A DNA stretch of 64,000 bases from Paraescarpia echinospica (GCA_020002185.1 CM034532.1:31404149-31468148), one strand, 5' to 3'; positions 34,529 to 46,439 are shown, numbered from the stretch's first letter. Notes: generated by a model from the sequence alone, not told the origin. Numbers and translations: made by a program.

Positions 34529-36015
34529 TAGTTGGAGGCTTTTCTATTTAAAACTGTCTTAAGCCGTGCTATATTAGGCATATAGTCAATACAGTGGAGG
34601 CGATATATTGTATCAAATCTAGTCTCGTATCTCATGACATTCTAAAGGTTAGCGATATATTCACTCAGAGCATCCACAATGTTGGTCAAATCCAGCATTG
34701 TGTACAGCTTTAACAGAATGTTTAATCGAGAGTAAAATTGGAGGGACGCCTAATCAATAAGTGCTATTGATAGACGGCCCAGTCGATGTTCACACTGGCG
34801 AGGTACAGCCCGCCGCACAATGCGACGGCGACACTACTCAACTAGGCTGTCGCCGACGAATCATCAACGAGCGTCGTTGGCGTGATTTACGTCGCGTCGT
34901 GAATCGTCGTAGAAATTGAAAATCAAACTTTCACTTTGTGGTTTTTTTTTCGATAGTCGCATATCATCGTAGACACTGTGACACACTACGACGATCTAGT
35001 CGGCGAGCGTCGTAGATTGTTGGCCAATTGCAGCCTTCCCATGCACAGCCGTAAGATGGCCGACTGATCTTGCTCGGAGGAGAACGGATGCGTGTTGGTT
35101 GATCTTTGGCGTGAACTCTCTTTTTGTATGACTGTTCGAGCAAATCCTGCTGCAGTAGAAACGTACAAATCAAACCGCCGACGGCCATCGGCGAAATCGC
35201 ATAGCAACGTTCTCCTTCGCTTGCTAGTTCAACTAACAAGTTGTTGAAGGGTCCCTGTTCTAGCCTCTACTCCACCCATGGTCTCGGCCACAGCTTTTTA
35301 TCAGTTCTACTCTCACAATTCGTCCCCCTTCACAAATAATGGTGCTACATTTATTCATCGCCATCTTGGCTGAGCTTGGAAAACCGTTATGGTCGTGTCA
35401 TATTGCTCGTCGAAAATAAAATTGGTTTGACACCTCTCTCTAAATGTGCACAGAACATAACAGTTCTACGCATAAGGACTGTTGTCATTGTATGATTACA
35501 CAATGCAAATCTGATTGCTTCGTTCTGATTGTACGTACCTGCGTTCTAGAGCACCGCAAGCATTAATCTCCGACTAATGTCCATTTTTAGATCAATTAGA
35601 GGGTATTACATGCATGCGCTAATATAAATAATTATAGTTTAATTCTACACCATTCATCATTTCCGTACGCATCCATTTCACGGGTCAGAACGGAAACCGA
35701 TGAAAAATCACCCCGACTATTCGGCGATGGCAGTAGAAAGTGCACTGCAATTTCACTTTATGATAAGCTTATTGATCAACAGAATTTAATCAGACGCTGT
35801 AAGCACTCGACGAGTGCAGTGGAGAACATCTGTTAAAGGCGAAGTTTAATCAGGATCGACGAGGAATCGCAGCCCTGCCGCCCACGAGTATTATGTTATG
35901 AGAGGCGCGTACTAGTAATGAATGATCGCCACATGAAAGGTGGGCATTTGTCACTACGTCAATATGCTTGCCGCGATAGTACATTTAGTTGCGTTGCGTA
36001 ATCTATGAATCTTTG
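34529..36015. other. Intron 3 sequence, no gene seen
   Basis: A CG-rich stretch at 34780-35070 with many tcgtcg/cgacg words may be an old DNA transposon end, but I could not pair its two ends. The rest is unremarkable. Confidence 0.35.
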
Positions 36016-36252
36016 CGCCGAGATACACTGGCACATTTCGCCAGACCAGACCAAACCACGTCAGACCGACACCGACTAGCCCCGACTACTACTGACGTAG
36101 TGGGAAGTCTTTAAGTTTTACGAGATTATGCCGTCATGTCGTCTTCGTGTATGGCTTGGTCGGTGTCAGTCGCTGTAGTGGATATACTGCAGTAGATGGA
36201 GTCTTGTCTGGTCTGGTTGGGTCGGGCGAAAAGTGCCAATATATCCCGGCCT
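36016..36252. mobile_element. Fold-back MITE of about 237 bp
   Basis: The two ends are imperfect inverted copies over about 35 bases: left gccgagatacactggcacat then ttcgcc; right, read on the other strand, gccgggatatattggcactt then ttcgcc. Pairing continues inward with accgacaccgact and its partner agtcggtgtcagtcgct in weaker form. No coding content. The target duplication is unclear. Confidence 0.6.
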
Positions 36253-36269
36253 TAAACAGAATACGAAAT

Positions 36270-36505
36270 ATTGAAGGTGATAGTAGAAAGAAGATATGAA
36301 GACGAAAATCAAGACGGAGAAATAATGTTAAGAGAGCACTCGAAATGGATGGGGTGAACAGTTGAAAGTGGAAGAGAATACCAGAAGATTGTGAGAAGTG
36401 GAGAAGCTTTGTCGAGAAGAGGGAACATATCAAGTCACGTGGTCTCCCACCCTGCCAAGAAAGAAGGGAGAAGAACACGAATCTCACTGGGACATCCAAC
36501 CAGAC
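36270..36505 (+). mobile_element. LINE 3' tail fragment 2
   Basis: + strand frames read ILKVIVERRYEDENQDGE early and a 'VRSGEALSRRGNISSHVV' / 'RSFVEKREHIKSRGLPPC' pair later. The 'W-R-x-(F/I)-V-x-x' step followed by 'GLPPC' matches the LINE tail family at 28860. Confidence 0.5.
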
Positions 36506-36523
36506 TTCCTGGAATTTCGGACT

Positions 36524-38149
36524 TTATACCACTGAATTTGTTGGTGAATTTTTTTTGAGAAAGTAAGCAGTCAATAAATCAACACAGAAACACAAGCATA
36601 ATCGAATCGCGAAAATATTCCAATTACGAGAATCACATGAAGTCATTTCTGGTTGGGAATTAAATAAGCTAATAGGTTGTGTGGCGACTTTCCTAAAGCC
36701 ACATGGCAAATTGTCCACATGAGCTAGAGTGACGCAGAGGATACACTGTAGTTTTACCTTTTTGGCTAAATTAATGTGAAATGAGACGGGCAGAAAAATT
36801 GAATTGAGATCACCGAGACAGTGGTTCAACTTCCAGACATCCACGTTGCTTCTGGATGACCGTTCGATGTTTTGACAACTCAAAAATAGTATCACTCGCA
36901 TAAACAAACATGTCGCAGCTTGAATGCACGTGCTTAATAAGTAAAATACACAGCAACGACATTGCCCATCATCGCCGGCGTAGTTTATTGACGTTAACAT
37001 GTTTAGGTAAGTACATCGTGCCATTTACACGTTTTCACTAAACCATAAACCAATGTCACAGAAAGGCGAGTGCGTCCATAACGAACCCCGTGTCGCAACG
37101 TCGATAACACGTTGACATTTATCTCCAGCAAAACACACGCTGTGGGGGATTAATTAAAATAAGCCTAATTATGCGTCGTTCGTGTTGCGTTTGCGAACAT
37201 TCAAGCCGTCTGTCTTTCACGTCGACACAAAGCGATTGGTTGGCGTCGAGTGACCCTCTTTATTCAGCGATTGTCTCATCCCATTTTGCTGTTATCTAAG
37301 CAAGTGGTAAGTTACCGCTCGGCGAGACCGATTTGCAGGTTACTGTTCCATAAAACAGATATGGGGCAGGAACTGGTTACCTGGCAACCATGGCAGGGTT
37401 AGAGAAAACCAGGGAGGCCATGCCAGACATAAAACTATTCGCGACGGAATTCAGCATATTCTGGAGACGTTACGAGAGCGACTGAAATGGCATCCGCCCT
37501 TCGGATGAATAAATAATGATGCACTATATTCTCATATGCTACCAAACATCCTCGTGTTTGTTTGTTTTTCTTAAATATACGAGTGAGTTCCTCTATCCAC
37601 AGTGGCTCTACATATTCTCTATCGTGCACTGCAGGCTTAATACCCTCTGCCGTGCTTCAAGACATCAATGTACGTGAGTGCAGCGTTGTGTAGCAATGGT
37701 TATTTATTTAGGAAAACAAGACGGCCGTCGATCCTCATATGACGTGTTGAATAATTATTTATCATACACGTGGTATTGGTCAAGTAATGCCACGAGCAAT
37801 TTCTATCCTAAATGATTTAACATAAGTCATGAAGACTGAAGAATACCTTGTATGTTCCACTGTTGGTGCTGTTTTTGTGTTACCTTTGTTGATGACCTGT
37901 ACTACGGACTTCCTTGTATGCGATTTTATGTTTCTTAGATGTTTGCCGATTTTGTAAACACCTGTGAACGGGGCATTAGTCCCCAATTTGATGGTGTCTA
38001 AATAAATTTATTATTAAACAATTAGACAAGACACAATGAACGTACATAATCAACACGATTCCTCTAAAATGTGGAAGAATTATATTAACGAAAATAGAAC
38101 ATCTGAACACGACCCTCTAGTGGAGAAAACAAAGTCTACACCGTTCAAA
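36524..38149. other. Intron 3 sequence; one 166-codon minus ORF not recognised
   Basis: Minus frame 37024-36524 is open for 166 codons. It has no domain I recognise, many Cys/Leu/Ile codons as expected from AT-rich noise, and no splice context. A minus frame at 37986-37780 starts NAPFTGVYKI and has a KGNTKTAPTVEHT stretch that faintly recalls the GIY-YIG end of Penelope-like elements. I do not call either as a gene. Confidence 0.3.
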
Positions 38150-40423
38150 TCACAGGATGCATGTTGGAAAAAAGTCATTTAGTTTACCTCGCTGCATTGG
38201 AGTACCAATGATGAGGAATTCAGTTTTGTCTGCATTTAACTTTAATTTACTATCGGTCATCCATGATAAAACATCTTGGAGACAATCGTTTAGTCGGTTT
38301 AGAGAATGACTTGTATCGGGCGTGGCCAAGGAAATGTAGATCTGTGTGTCATCTGCATAAAGGTGATGATCCAAGTTATGACTTTGGATTACAGAGCTGA
38401 GTGGCGTAGTGTAGAGAGTGAAAAGCAAAGGCCCAAGAACGGAACCCTGGGGAATGCCACATTAAATGGGGAGTGAGGTTGAAAAGTAATTATCTATCTT
38501 TATACATTGATGTCTATTGGTTAGATATGAAGAAAACCAGGTCAGAGCTGTGCCAGATATGTCATACCACAATGATAAACGTTTGACAAGAGTGTTGTGA
38601 TCAATGGTATCAAAGGCGGCAGACAGATCAAGCAAGGTAAGTGCAGTTACTTTGCCTTTATCAATGTTTAATATAACATCATTGTGTACTTTTAGGAGAG
38701 CAGTCTCAGTAGAATGAAATTGTTTGTATGCTGATTGGAGCACACTGGATAAACAAGTTGAGCTAATATGACGCCTTAGACGGCTTGCTACGACTTTCTC
38801 AAGTATCTTAGAAATAAAGCTAAGATTAGAAATTGGCCTATAATTTTTGAAATCATCTTTTGGCAGAGAAGTCTTCTTGAGAACAGCATTTACATGTGCG
38901 TGTTTAAAATCATCTGGGAATTTACCCGAACTTAGTGATAAATTTATGATATTCGTTATTGTACCAAGTAAAGAGTCAAGACATGCTTTTAGTAGTATGG
39001 TTGGTAATGGATCGAGATCGCATGACTTATTTGGGGAGGACATTATTATTTTCCTCACTTCATCAACTGTGGCTGGCTCAAACAATACAAGTGGAGAATT
39101 TACTTGTGGGGAGTCCACATTTACAGTACTTAAAGTGTGACACGGAAAAGCAGAACGTATAAGACTTATTTTATCTTTGAAATGACTAAAAAACGAGTCA
39201 CACAGAGATTTGACGGACACATGACTAGGTAGAGATGGAGGCGGCCGTCTATGTAAAATATGATTTATGCAGTTCCATAGCTGACGTGGGTTATCAGAGT
39301 TACTCGAGACCATGTTTGTGTAATAATTTGATTTAGCTTTGGCCATTTGTCTGTTGCAGTAGTGACACTGTTTAGAATATCGTGATCTGTCCAAAGGCGA
39401 GCGTGATTTGCGCCATACATGTTCAAGATAGCGCCGGCGCTTTTTAGATTGTAGAATTTCAGGAGTCATCCATGGAGCATGTGGCTTTTGGGACACATAT
39501 TTAGATCTCAGGGGTGCATGTTTATTAAGTAAATTAAGTTTATTAAGTTTGAGTACTTGACAGTACTGTCGACACAGATCTGACAGATGTTCTTTGGGTT
39601 TACTGATGAGGTCGGATTTAAGGATGTCTGTCATTAATGCGGCAATGTCAATTTTATGGATCGGTCGGTAAAACACTTTGTTTTTGGACTCTACGGGAAT
39701 TCTAGGAACTTTGAGATCAGCAATGACAGTGTGGTGGTCTGATAAACCATCTGAAGCAGTAGGTGTCTGAATATTGTTACAATCTGAGCGGGTGATTAAG
39801 ATATCGAGCCAGTGGCCATGTATGTGTGTTGAGAAGGTAACATGTTGTTTCATGTCATAGGATGCCAGAATGTCATTAAATGTACTTGTTGTTGATGAAG
39901 GTGTGTCCAGATGAAGATTAAAATCACCGAGTATATAAAATTCTGAATAAATAGTTGCCAGATTTTCAAGTAGATCCTGGAATTCTTCAAAGAAATGGGC
40001 AGGGTGTCCTGGAGGGCGATAAATGCACACAGAATAAGCAGAGAAAGATGAATCGGAAATTTCGGCACAGATGGCCTCAAAGCTGGAGTAATCAGGGTTT
40101 GAATGCAAATTAACTTTGAACTGTTTTGAGACGAGAAATCCAACACCACCACCTCGTCCAACTGAACGTGGGCGATGATGGAAGGTGAAACTGGAAGGAG
40201 AAATGTCAGCAATGCATGCAGCTGTGCCATGTGGTCTGAGCCAGGTCTTAGTGACTGCAAGGATGTATATTGTCTTGGAAGTTAATAAATCGGTAAGCGA
40301 GGCTGTTTTGTCTCGAATAGATCGAACGTTAGTGGTGGCTACTCGAATATTGCGCCTGATAGCAGGTCCAGGATTAAGACTTACATCTCCTGCTAGTAGT
40401 ATTAAAGAGTGGGTTGGCGATAA
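38150..40423 (-). mobile_element. LINE E, L2/CR1-group retrotransposon, 3'-truncated
   Basis: A minus-strand frame open from 40423 to 38462 (about 650 codons), plus a second frame to 38150 after one frameshift, holds a 2A-like peptide, a complete APE endonuclease and the reverse transcriptase up to just past the YADD active site. The expected remainder (thumb, connection, about 250 codons, and 3'UTR) is absent; the sequence leaves the family after FFPTCIL. A TGA at 40426-40424 bounds the frame upstream. It lies in intron 3, in the same orientation as the host gene. Confidence 0.85.
38150..40423 (-). pseudogene. LINE E ORF2: 2A-like leader, endonuclease, reverse transcriptase (broken)
   Basis: In order: HSLILLAGDVSLNPGP (40411-40364), NVRSIRDK, ILAVTKTWL, SVGRGGGVGFLVSK, YILGDFNLHLD, SDGLSDHHTVIADL (endonuclease), APWMTPEILQSKKRRR, MSSPNKSCDLDPLPTILLK, FKNYRPISNLSFISKILEK, LLDLSAAFDTIDHNTLVKRL, then after a frameshift near 38462 GNAT-like sequence is not seen but the normal '[13 protein letters not shown]' block is, followed by [16 protein letters not shown] and [16 protein letters not shown]. 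The catalytic Glu of the endonuclease (usually TETWL) reads Lys (TKTWL), so nicking activity should be lost. The RT active site YADD is intact. The product would cut and reverse transcribe in cis. Confidence 0.85.
40364..40411 (-). other. 2A-like peptide coding segment
   Basis: HSLILLAGDVSLNPGP ends in the NPGP of 2A 'stop-carry on' peptides. The canonical core is D-(V/I)-E-x-N-P-G-P; here the Glu is Ser. 2A-like leaders are known at the N-terminus of ORF2 in CR1/L2-type LINEs of sea urchin and other invertebrates. Activity is uncertain because of the E-to-S change. Confidence 0.6.
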
Positions 40424-42445
40424 TCAACGGCAATATTACAGGTCGTATGATTGTTCGCGCTCAGCAGGCCTGTGCAAAGTAACAAGACGTTTACAAAGAA
40501 CGTCTTGTTGAAAAGGCCTGTTAGAATATAGTTTATAATGGACTGCCCCTACCTTAGTATGTTGTGTACGTAAGCCTGCTAGCGCGAAAATCAAATCGAC
40601 CTGTATTATCGCCCAACTAATTTAAGTACAAGATTTAACAGCGTTGGTGGTGACAATTTATAAAATGTTTGTTTAAGCAAACAGTGCAATACGTTGACAC
40701 TAATTCTACACTAGTGTCACAGACAAAATTAAACGTTAAATTGCAAAAAATTATTTTGAATCACGCAATAACAAAATAAACAAGTACCACCTTACGCCAC
40801 CTAGCGACCAACCGATATATATATATATGACGGTAACAACCACGACGTTTGAGCAATGCCTTCATTATATCACTGATCTAGTTTAACTGACATTTTGCTT
40901 AATATTATAAGAGAAATGCATTTTAAAATCGTTTTAGAGACATCAGCTCGAGTCACAATGTTGAAATAAACATCCTGGTGTAGATATACAGCACCGACAT
41001 CTCCCGACTAGTTTGATGATCGCTACCCATTACCTGGCCACAAACACAGTTATAGTAGAACAAGAGATTGTATCTAGAGATGGATATATTATCTTTGGTA
41101 GAACTTTGGATCTACTCTCGTAATAATACCCAGCGGAGACATCATAGGTCACACAGCACAATGCGGAGAACACGATCACGAACTGGTCTGGCACAAATGA
41201 ACGTCATAATGGCTTTTCTTCGTGAGTCGACAAAATGCGTCGGACATTTCGAAGTACTCCAGTGCCCACTGACTCACGGGCCTGCGTGACCGACCCTATT
41301 CCCCGCGGAGTGGAGACTTCATCATCGCTCCGCAGTTCAACTTCGTGCTGTACGTGCTGTACGTGCTGTACGTGCTGTACGTGTTGTACGTCACGTATTG
41401 ATCATGATCGACAAGGAGCTCGCTCCAATTTATGTCTTTTGATGACTTCTCTCAAGACGAGCCTCGTCATATTCGAGTTGTCGGATGACTAAAGTGGTAT
41501 CTGCAAATGGCAGATGCGTCGCTTGGCAAGTAGCTGTATGTATACGCAGTTGCAATAAAAGATTATAACAGCACTAAGCTGTACAAAATGCTGTGAACTA
41601 TAACTAATTGAATGCACATAATTAAATGTCCTTAGGTCACGAGTACTTATGCGGCAATTACAGAGGTGCACTTGATGACCCGATTCGCCAGTACCGTTCT
41701 CTAAGTATAATAATTCGGTCAGCGGGTGCACAAATCATCTCAAGACATCCCCGTGTTTGTCATGGTAAGACATAACTTTTATTCCATAGAATATATGAAA
41801 CGTGACTGAAAGCATGACCCACATGACCTTGACGGTCATCACTCTGAATCCCAACTTTGAGGACAATTTGTACGATGAGCCACCGTCAACTAGGTCAGTC
41901 ATATACCATGTCGCGTCAGATAGACCATCAAGTGGATAAGCTTTATGCACTGGACATTGTTCATCCAACCGTAACGTCTGAGAAGTGCGCAGTTTGCGAT
42001 GACGCTGTATTATTGCCGGGTCACCGCATGACGGCACCAATGAACATGTCTTATGATAAAGAAAATATTACATCGGTTGATACAATCGATTTAACTTAAT
42101 GTGTCCTTGTATCACCTGTGGGCTTTGTCTACAGTGACCCCTAGTTAATTCCAACCCGCTTACGCGACTGATAGACGAACAAATGGATGACCATTTTCAT
42201 CTACTAAATTGCATTTGCCGATATATCCGAGCCGAGTTGAATTCTATTACTTACGTTTTCAAAATATAAATGAAACGGATAAATGGGCATGATATAATGT
42301 TAATAAACAACATAATTAACTGAGATTTTAAAATCAAGTGTATTACATTTTTAACTTGTCCGAGTGAGCCCGAGAGACTTCTTAGGAAAGGAGCAATAGG
42401 GACAAAGTACTGTTTCGTTTGTTCGGGTTGATACAGAAGTATTGG
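40424..42445. other. Intron 3 sequence; LINE E 5' flank and short repeats
   Basis: A perfect 11-base hairpin (aacaagacgtt / aacgtcttgtt, loop of 7) at 40481-40509 directly precedes LINE E. A tacgtgctg unit repeats about five times at 41347-41392. No gene is supported; the 70-110 codon frames are unrecognised. Confidence 0.4.
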
Positions 42446-42605
42446 TAATTAAGATGAACCAAGAACACTAAGACCGCGCTGGTTCGGACATGTGGTACGT
42501 CGAGAGGAAGATAATGCGACCAAGACGACATGAAGGCTGCCGATGGAGGAGACACACAGCAGGGGACGGCGAATGATACTATCACCATAGGTTCACCAAG
42601 ATTGT
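42446..42605 (+). mobile_element. LINE tail fragment 3
   Basis: + strand frame reads 'RPRWFGHVVRREEDNATKTT' followed by 'RLPMEETHSRGRR'. 'W-F-G-H-V-x-R' plus the arginine-rich ending is the closing region of endonuclease-RT LINEs. Confidence 0.55.
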
Positions 42606-43325
42606 TCTTAGAACCATATCCCACATGTTGCAAGAAACAAAAGAATCGATTTGCATCGCATCGTTATAGGGCTTGCTGAATTGTCGGAGTGATCAACGCG
42701 ACACATTTTATGTTAATCAGCGTGCCTCAATAATGATTTTCAATATGCTCCAAAAATACTTCCCCTTAACGAAATTACGTTACGTCCCACGCGAATTTGC
42801 CTTTGTTGCATCGGCTGGCTGCAGCGTCCCGTGTTCCTCCAGAAAGTCTAGCCGGTAACACTGATCAGTCTTGGGCGCTGGCTCCCCGCTTCACAGACCA
42901 CGACCAGTGTTAGGCCTACGCACGATCTTAGAGGAGGCACGTCGTGAACTCTCCACGGACACGGTGACACGGGACGATACTGCACACGTCTCTGATTCGC
43001 CTCCTTCAATGTCCGCCGTACGTGCAGTGGCGCGGAGTTGGCAGTGCGGCCATCTGAACAGACGGCACATCTCGCTTTCATCCACCGCCTCCGCTACTTA
43101 CCACGTACTGACTTCATTAGCTTCATTTGTAGGGCAGAGAGCGGCAAGATTTTTACAGCAATAGTACAGCGCCTGAATAATAAATGAACCGAAAGCGTTA
43201 GTCCGGCACGCTAGCTCGTCTGAGAGGCCGTACGACGACCGGAGAGCTCCGGTCAGGTTTAAGCAATGCGATCGGGTCAGGGAAGTTCGAGTGAATCGAT
43301 CGGTTAAATATACGTTGGAAGGAGT
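42606..43325. other. Intron 3 sequence, no supported gene
   Basis: A GC-rich part at 42860-43110 is open on the + strand (42871-43164), with an ARRELSTDTVTRDDTAHVSD stretch. I recognise no domain and see no good splice pair, so no exon is called. Confidence 0.3.
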
Positions 43326-43650
43326 ATGCTGTTGTCATTTTAGAGTGCCACGAGAGTAGTTGGGAAAGGACTGGGATGGGCAGGAAATATGCAGAGAATG
43401 GGTGAAGAACGACTGCCAAAAAGAGCGCACGCATAACAGAAGATGGTGGCAGAAGGAGATGAGGAATACAAACTTTAACATGAAGAGACAGTGTCAGGTG
43501 ATACATAGAATGCGCAGGGATGAGTAGCCGAGCGTGGGAGACAATTGCTGCAGATTGTAAAAATTGGAGAAGTATCGTCGAGGGGGTGGAACGGATCGGA
43601 CTGTGTAGTCCCCACCTTACAAGGTACCAGTGGGAAGGAGGAACACAAGG
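43326..43650 (+). mobile_element. LINE 3' tail fragment 4
   Basis: + strand frames include a 'GWAGNMQRMGEERLPKRAH' stretch, a 'MRRDE' stretch and KNWRSIVEGVERIGLCSP near 43560-43610. The arrangement matches the tails at 28860 and 36270. Confidence 0.5.
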
Positions 43651-43795
43651 TCTACCAGACAGAACACATTGACGCACCACAGCTCTTCTGAATCAATGTG
43701 TATGCGGCCAAAAAAACCAGGTGGCTTTCAAATGATACACCTGCAAAGTAAGCCACGGTATGGAACATACGACTATTGTTACGTCGGTGACTCAC

Positions 43796-43956
43796 TTGGT
43801 TTGGTTTTGGTAAACACTCGAGCACGCTGAGCATGAGTTTGGCGCTCCCTGACGGGTCCTCGGGCAGGCGCACGTTGAGTGCGTCCAGAAGCATCTGGAA
43901 GAGTGCGTTCGTGAAGAGTGGTTCCGGTAACTCTCGCAGGAAGTCCTTCAGAACTC
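43796..43956 (-). CDS. syd-1-like RhoGAP, coding exon 3 (middle of RhoGAP)
   Basis: Acceptor ggttgtgttgcag is followed by the end of a split Gly codon and VLKDFLRELPEPLFTNALFQ, ending LMLSVLECLPKPNQ at a perfect gtgagt donor. 'L-K-x-(Y/F)-L-R-E-L-P-E-P-L' is the core motif of RhoGAP domains. The exon is 161 bases, enters in phase 1 (completing the Gly begun in the exon ending at 50263) and leaves in phase 0. Residue continuity INVVTG|VLKDFLREL is exactly that of the family, so no exon is missing between exons 2 and 3. Confidence 0.95.
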
Positions 43957-44687
43957 CTGCAACACAACCACATTCGAATTCTAAAATGGCCGACAAAACT
44001 AGTTTTCCCCATATCTTAAGAACTGCTTCACACAGATCCGCAATTTTAGGCTCAATACGTAGGTTTTCGGGGGTACCGATTACAAATAGTTTATCTTTAA
44101 CCTTGTCCGACATTCACATCTGCCATTAGGACATGTCTACAGAACTCCTGTAACAAAATAACATTCGAATGTCCGAGTCTAGTTCGCTTATTTTCTTTAA
44201 AAAAACGCAAATATGGTAACTATGGGAATTTTCTACTGGGGAAACAAACGGAGGAAGAATATGGGACATTTGCTGTCTATCATCTTGTAAAAATGCGGAA
44301 CTGTCTCCCGCAGAATGCATTATGTAGGAACCTCGTGCATCCAAGTGGTGCATTAAACTGCAAATTACTACGTGCAACCCTTATTGTAGTATATATTTAA
44401 ACTGTGGCCCACTTACTGTCTTAACCAATGGTATGTGCAACTTACATGCACACAGATCATTAACGTGTTGGCTGTAGACCAATCGTGACTGATCTAACAG
44501 GTAAACTTAACCTAATCCTATTTGTTTGGCAGGTTCTTTTAATCGATCTTACTCTTGTCTGTTCCCGAATCACCCTCGAGCCATGATTTGGATTCGCATT
44601 AGACTACCTCTGGTATATTGCCAACACAATGGAACACGATGGGCGAAAGACGAATAATGCTTCGGGCTTACTAAATGCAAATTGACA
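43957..44687. other. Intron 2 sequence, nothing recognised
   Basis: Immediately upstream of exon 3 on the minus strand. Contains a short direct repeat 'ttctcttccttgtcg'-free AT-rich sequence and no gene. Confidence 0.35.
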
Positions 44688-44968
44688 GAGACTAAACCTT
44701 CAACATACTTATTCCAGTAGGCAGAGACTAAACCTTCAACATACTTATTCCAGTAGGCAGAGACTAAACCTTCAACATATTTATTCCAGTAGGCAGAGAG
44801 ACTAATCTTCAACATACTTATTTCAGTGGGCAGAGACTAATCTTCAACATACTTATTCCAGTAGGCAGATACTAAACTTTCAACATACGTATTCCAGTAT
44901 GCAGAGAATAAACCTTCAACATACTTATTCTAGTATGCTGAGACTAAACCTTCAACATATTTATTCTA
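44680..44968. repeat. 36-bp minisatellite, about 8 units
   Basis: Unit agactaaaccttcaacatac followed by ttattccagtaggcag, tandem from about 44680 to 44968. The first three units are almost identical and the last five diverged. As 36 is a multiple of 3, the minus strand shows a 12-residue repeat (SAYWNKYVEGLV). This is very probably incidental. Confidence 0.93.
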
Positions 44969-46430
44969 CGTGGATAAAGTTAGTGATGATGAGACATACG
45001 TGACTAGAGAAGGCTGACGAAAAACTATAAAGCTGGCTATAAACCAACAAGATAACGACCAAAATAAGAAGGACCTAGAGAAAATGTCTGAAGGAGCACG
45101 ACCCTTCATTGAAGACATTGGCATCATGTCACCCGGACATGCACAAACACTGCCCCAGATCGTCGGGGGATTTGAACAGCGCAAGGCCCACGTAACGACT
45201 GCGTGAAGATTGACTTGTGTTTGTGTTTCATCAAGACAGTCCCCGTGCGCCTGGCCGGATGTCGTCCGTGTTCTCCCGGCAACCGACTATAACGACCTCA
45301 ATACGACACAAGGTTTCCGCGTGAGCGACTTGACTTGACGAGGCACTATCGCCGGGACTGCATGGCCCTGGCGACGGTTCTCGGTGAAATAACATTCGTG
45401 GTAGTTGACAGACATCCTATTGTGATCGAGAAAGGTAATCATGATGCGGAATGTGGAATGTTTTAACATGTCTGTGTCGCTAAATAGAGACGACGTCACC
45501 GATGACGTCAGCAAAGCAAAAACTATATATGTGTCCATATAATTTGCGTAATGTTGCACTTTCCGACCTATCTCTTGCAAAAAAAATTTACAACTAAACT
45601 TCAGACATATACTCTATTTATATTTTGAAAAATCAGAAACAATAACAATTCAGTTATCGTACGATATATTCCACAACATTTGGTGTTACAAGTTACAACA
45701 ATGGCAACTCGGCACTGTTGTTTCCTGCTCTGTAACAACACGACTTAGGTGTTCATTTGTTTTACTAAAATCAATGGTGGCCGTTTTCACGTTTATGTCT
45801 AAAAGCATAACACAGCTCATTGTTGAGTTTCTTGGTTTTGCCAGAAAGTATCGGTGAAACAGCCAAGCCGCAGGGAAAGGAGCAGATCACGACATAATTT
45901 TGAAAGGTGGGAGAGGATAAAACTATGTAGGGAGAAGGATACCAATAGGGAGAATGGGACACCAGAGGACCACGTAGATACAATTGTTTGTTTGCGTAAA
46001 CATTACGTCATCGCGACAAAGCGTCGTACGCAAACCCTGCCGGAAAAGGTGATGAAATGGATTGCGAATATGATTTTTTTCTCCAGTATCGCTATAGACG
46101 TTCCCCCGCTGTAACAAAACGTGCGCTCTGGCATAGGAACCATCAGGTGGTCAAGGCAGAAGAGGACATTCTACGATGTGATCCGTTGTTTGAGGATATT
46201 CTCTATAGTGTCACATTTGGTAGGAACGTGTTGATTGCATCACCATTTCCATAGAATGACTCTTTCAGTTCTGGTTTACTTTTTATTTCTAGAGCCAATA
46301 CCAACATTGAAACCTTGGCTTTCTCTGTTGATGCGCCGATTCTTTGGAAGCTCCTAGTATTAGGAGATATGTTGACGATATTATACAATTCCACCATCAT
46401 AAGACTTACTATTAACTAACCTTGCGTATC
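44969..46430. other. Intron 2 sequence, no gene seen
   Basis: Short open frames on both strands without recognisable motifs. A purine-rich stretch at 45860-45960 may be another LINE tail but is too degraded to call. Confidence 0.35.
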
Positions 46431-46439
46431 CACCTCAGC

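Noticed and set aside
34263..34635. Cys/Met/Val-rich minus ORFs of 78-110 codons
   Set aside because: Produced by the 13-bp minisatellite, open in all three frames.
36524..37024. 166-codon minus ORF
   Set aside because: No domain, no splice context and AT-driven composition; length is possible by chance in 64 kb.
37780..37986. Possible Penelope-like GIY-YIG fragment (TGVYKI ... KGNTKTAPTVEHT)
   Set aside because: Only two weak matches, with the catalytic spacing not recognisable; not enough to call.
42871..43164. Candidate extra exon in intron 3 (GC-rich + ORF)
   Set aside because: Wrong strand for the host gene, no recognisable domain and no paired splice sites; RhoGAP continuity between exons 3 and 4 needs no extra exon.
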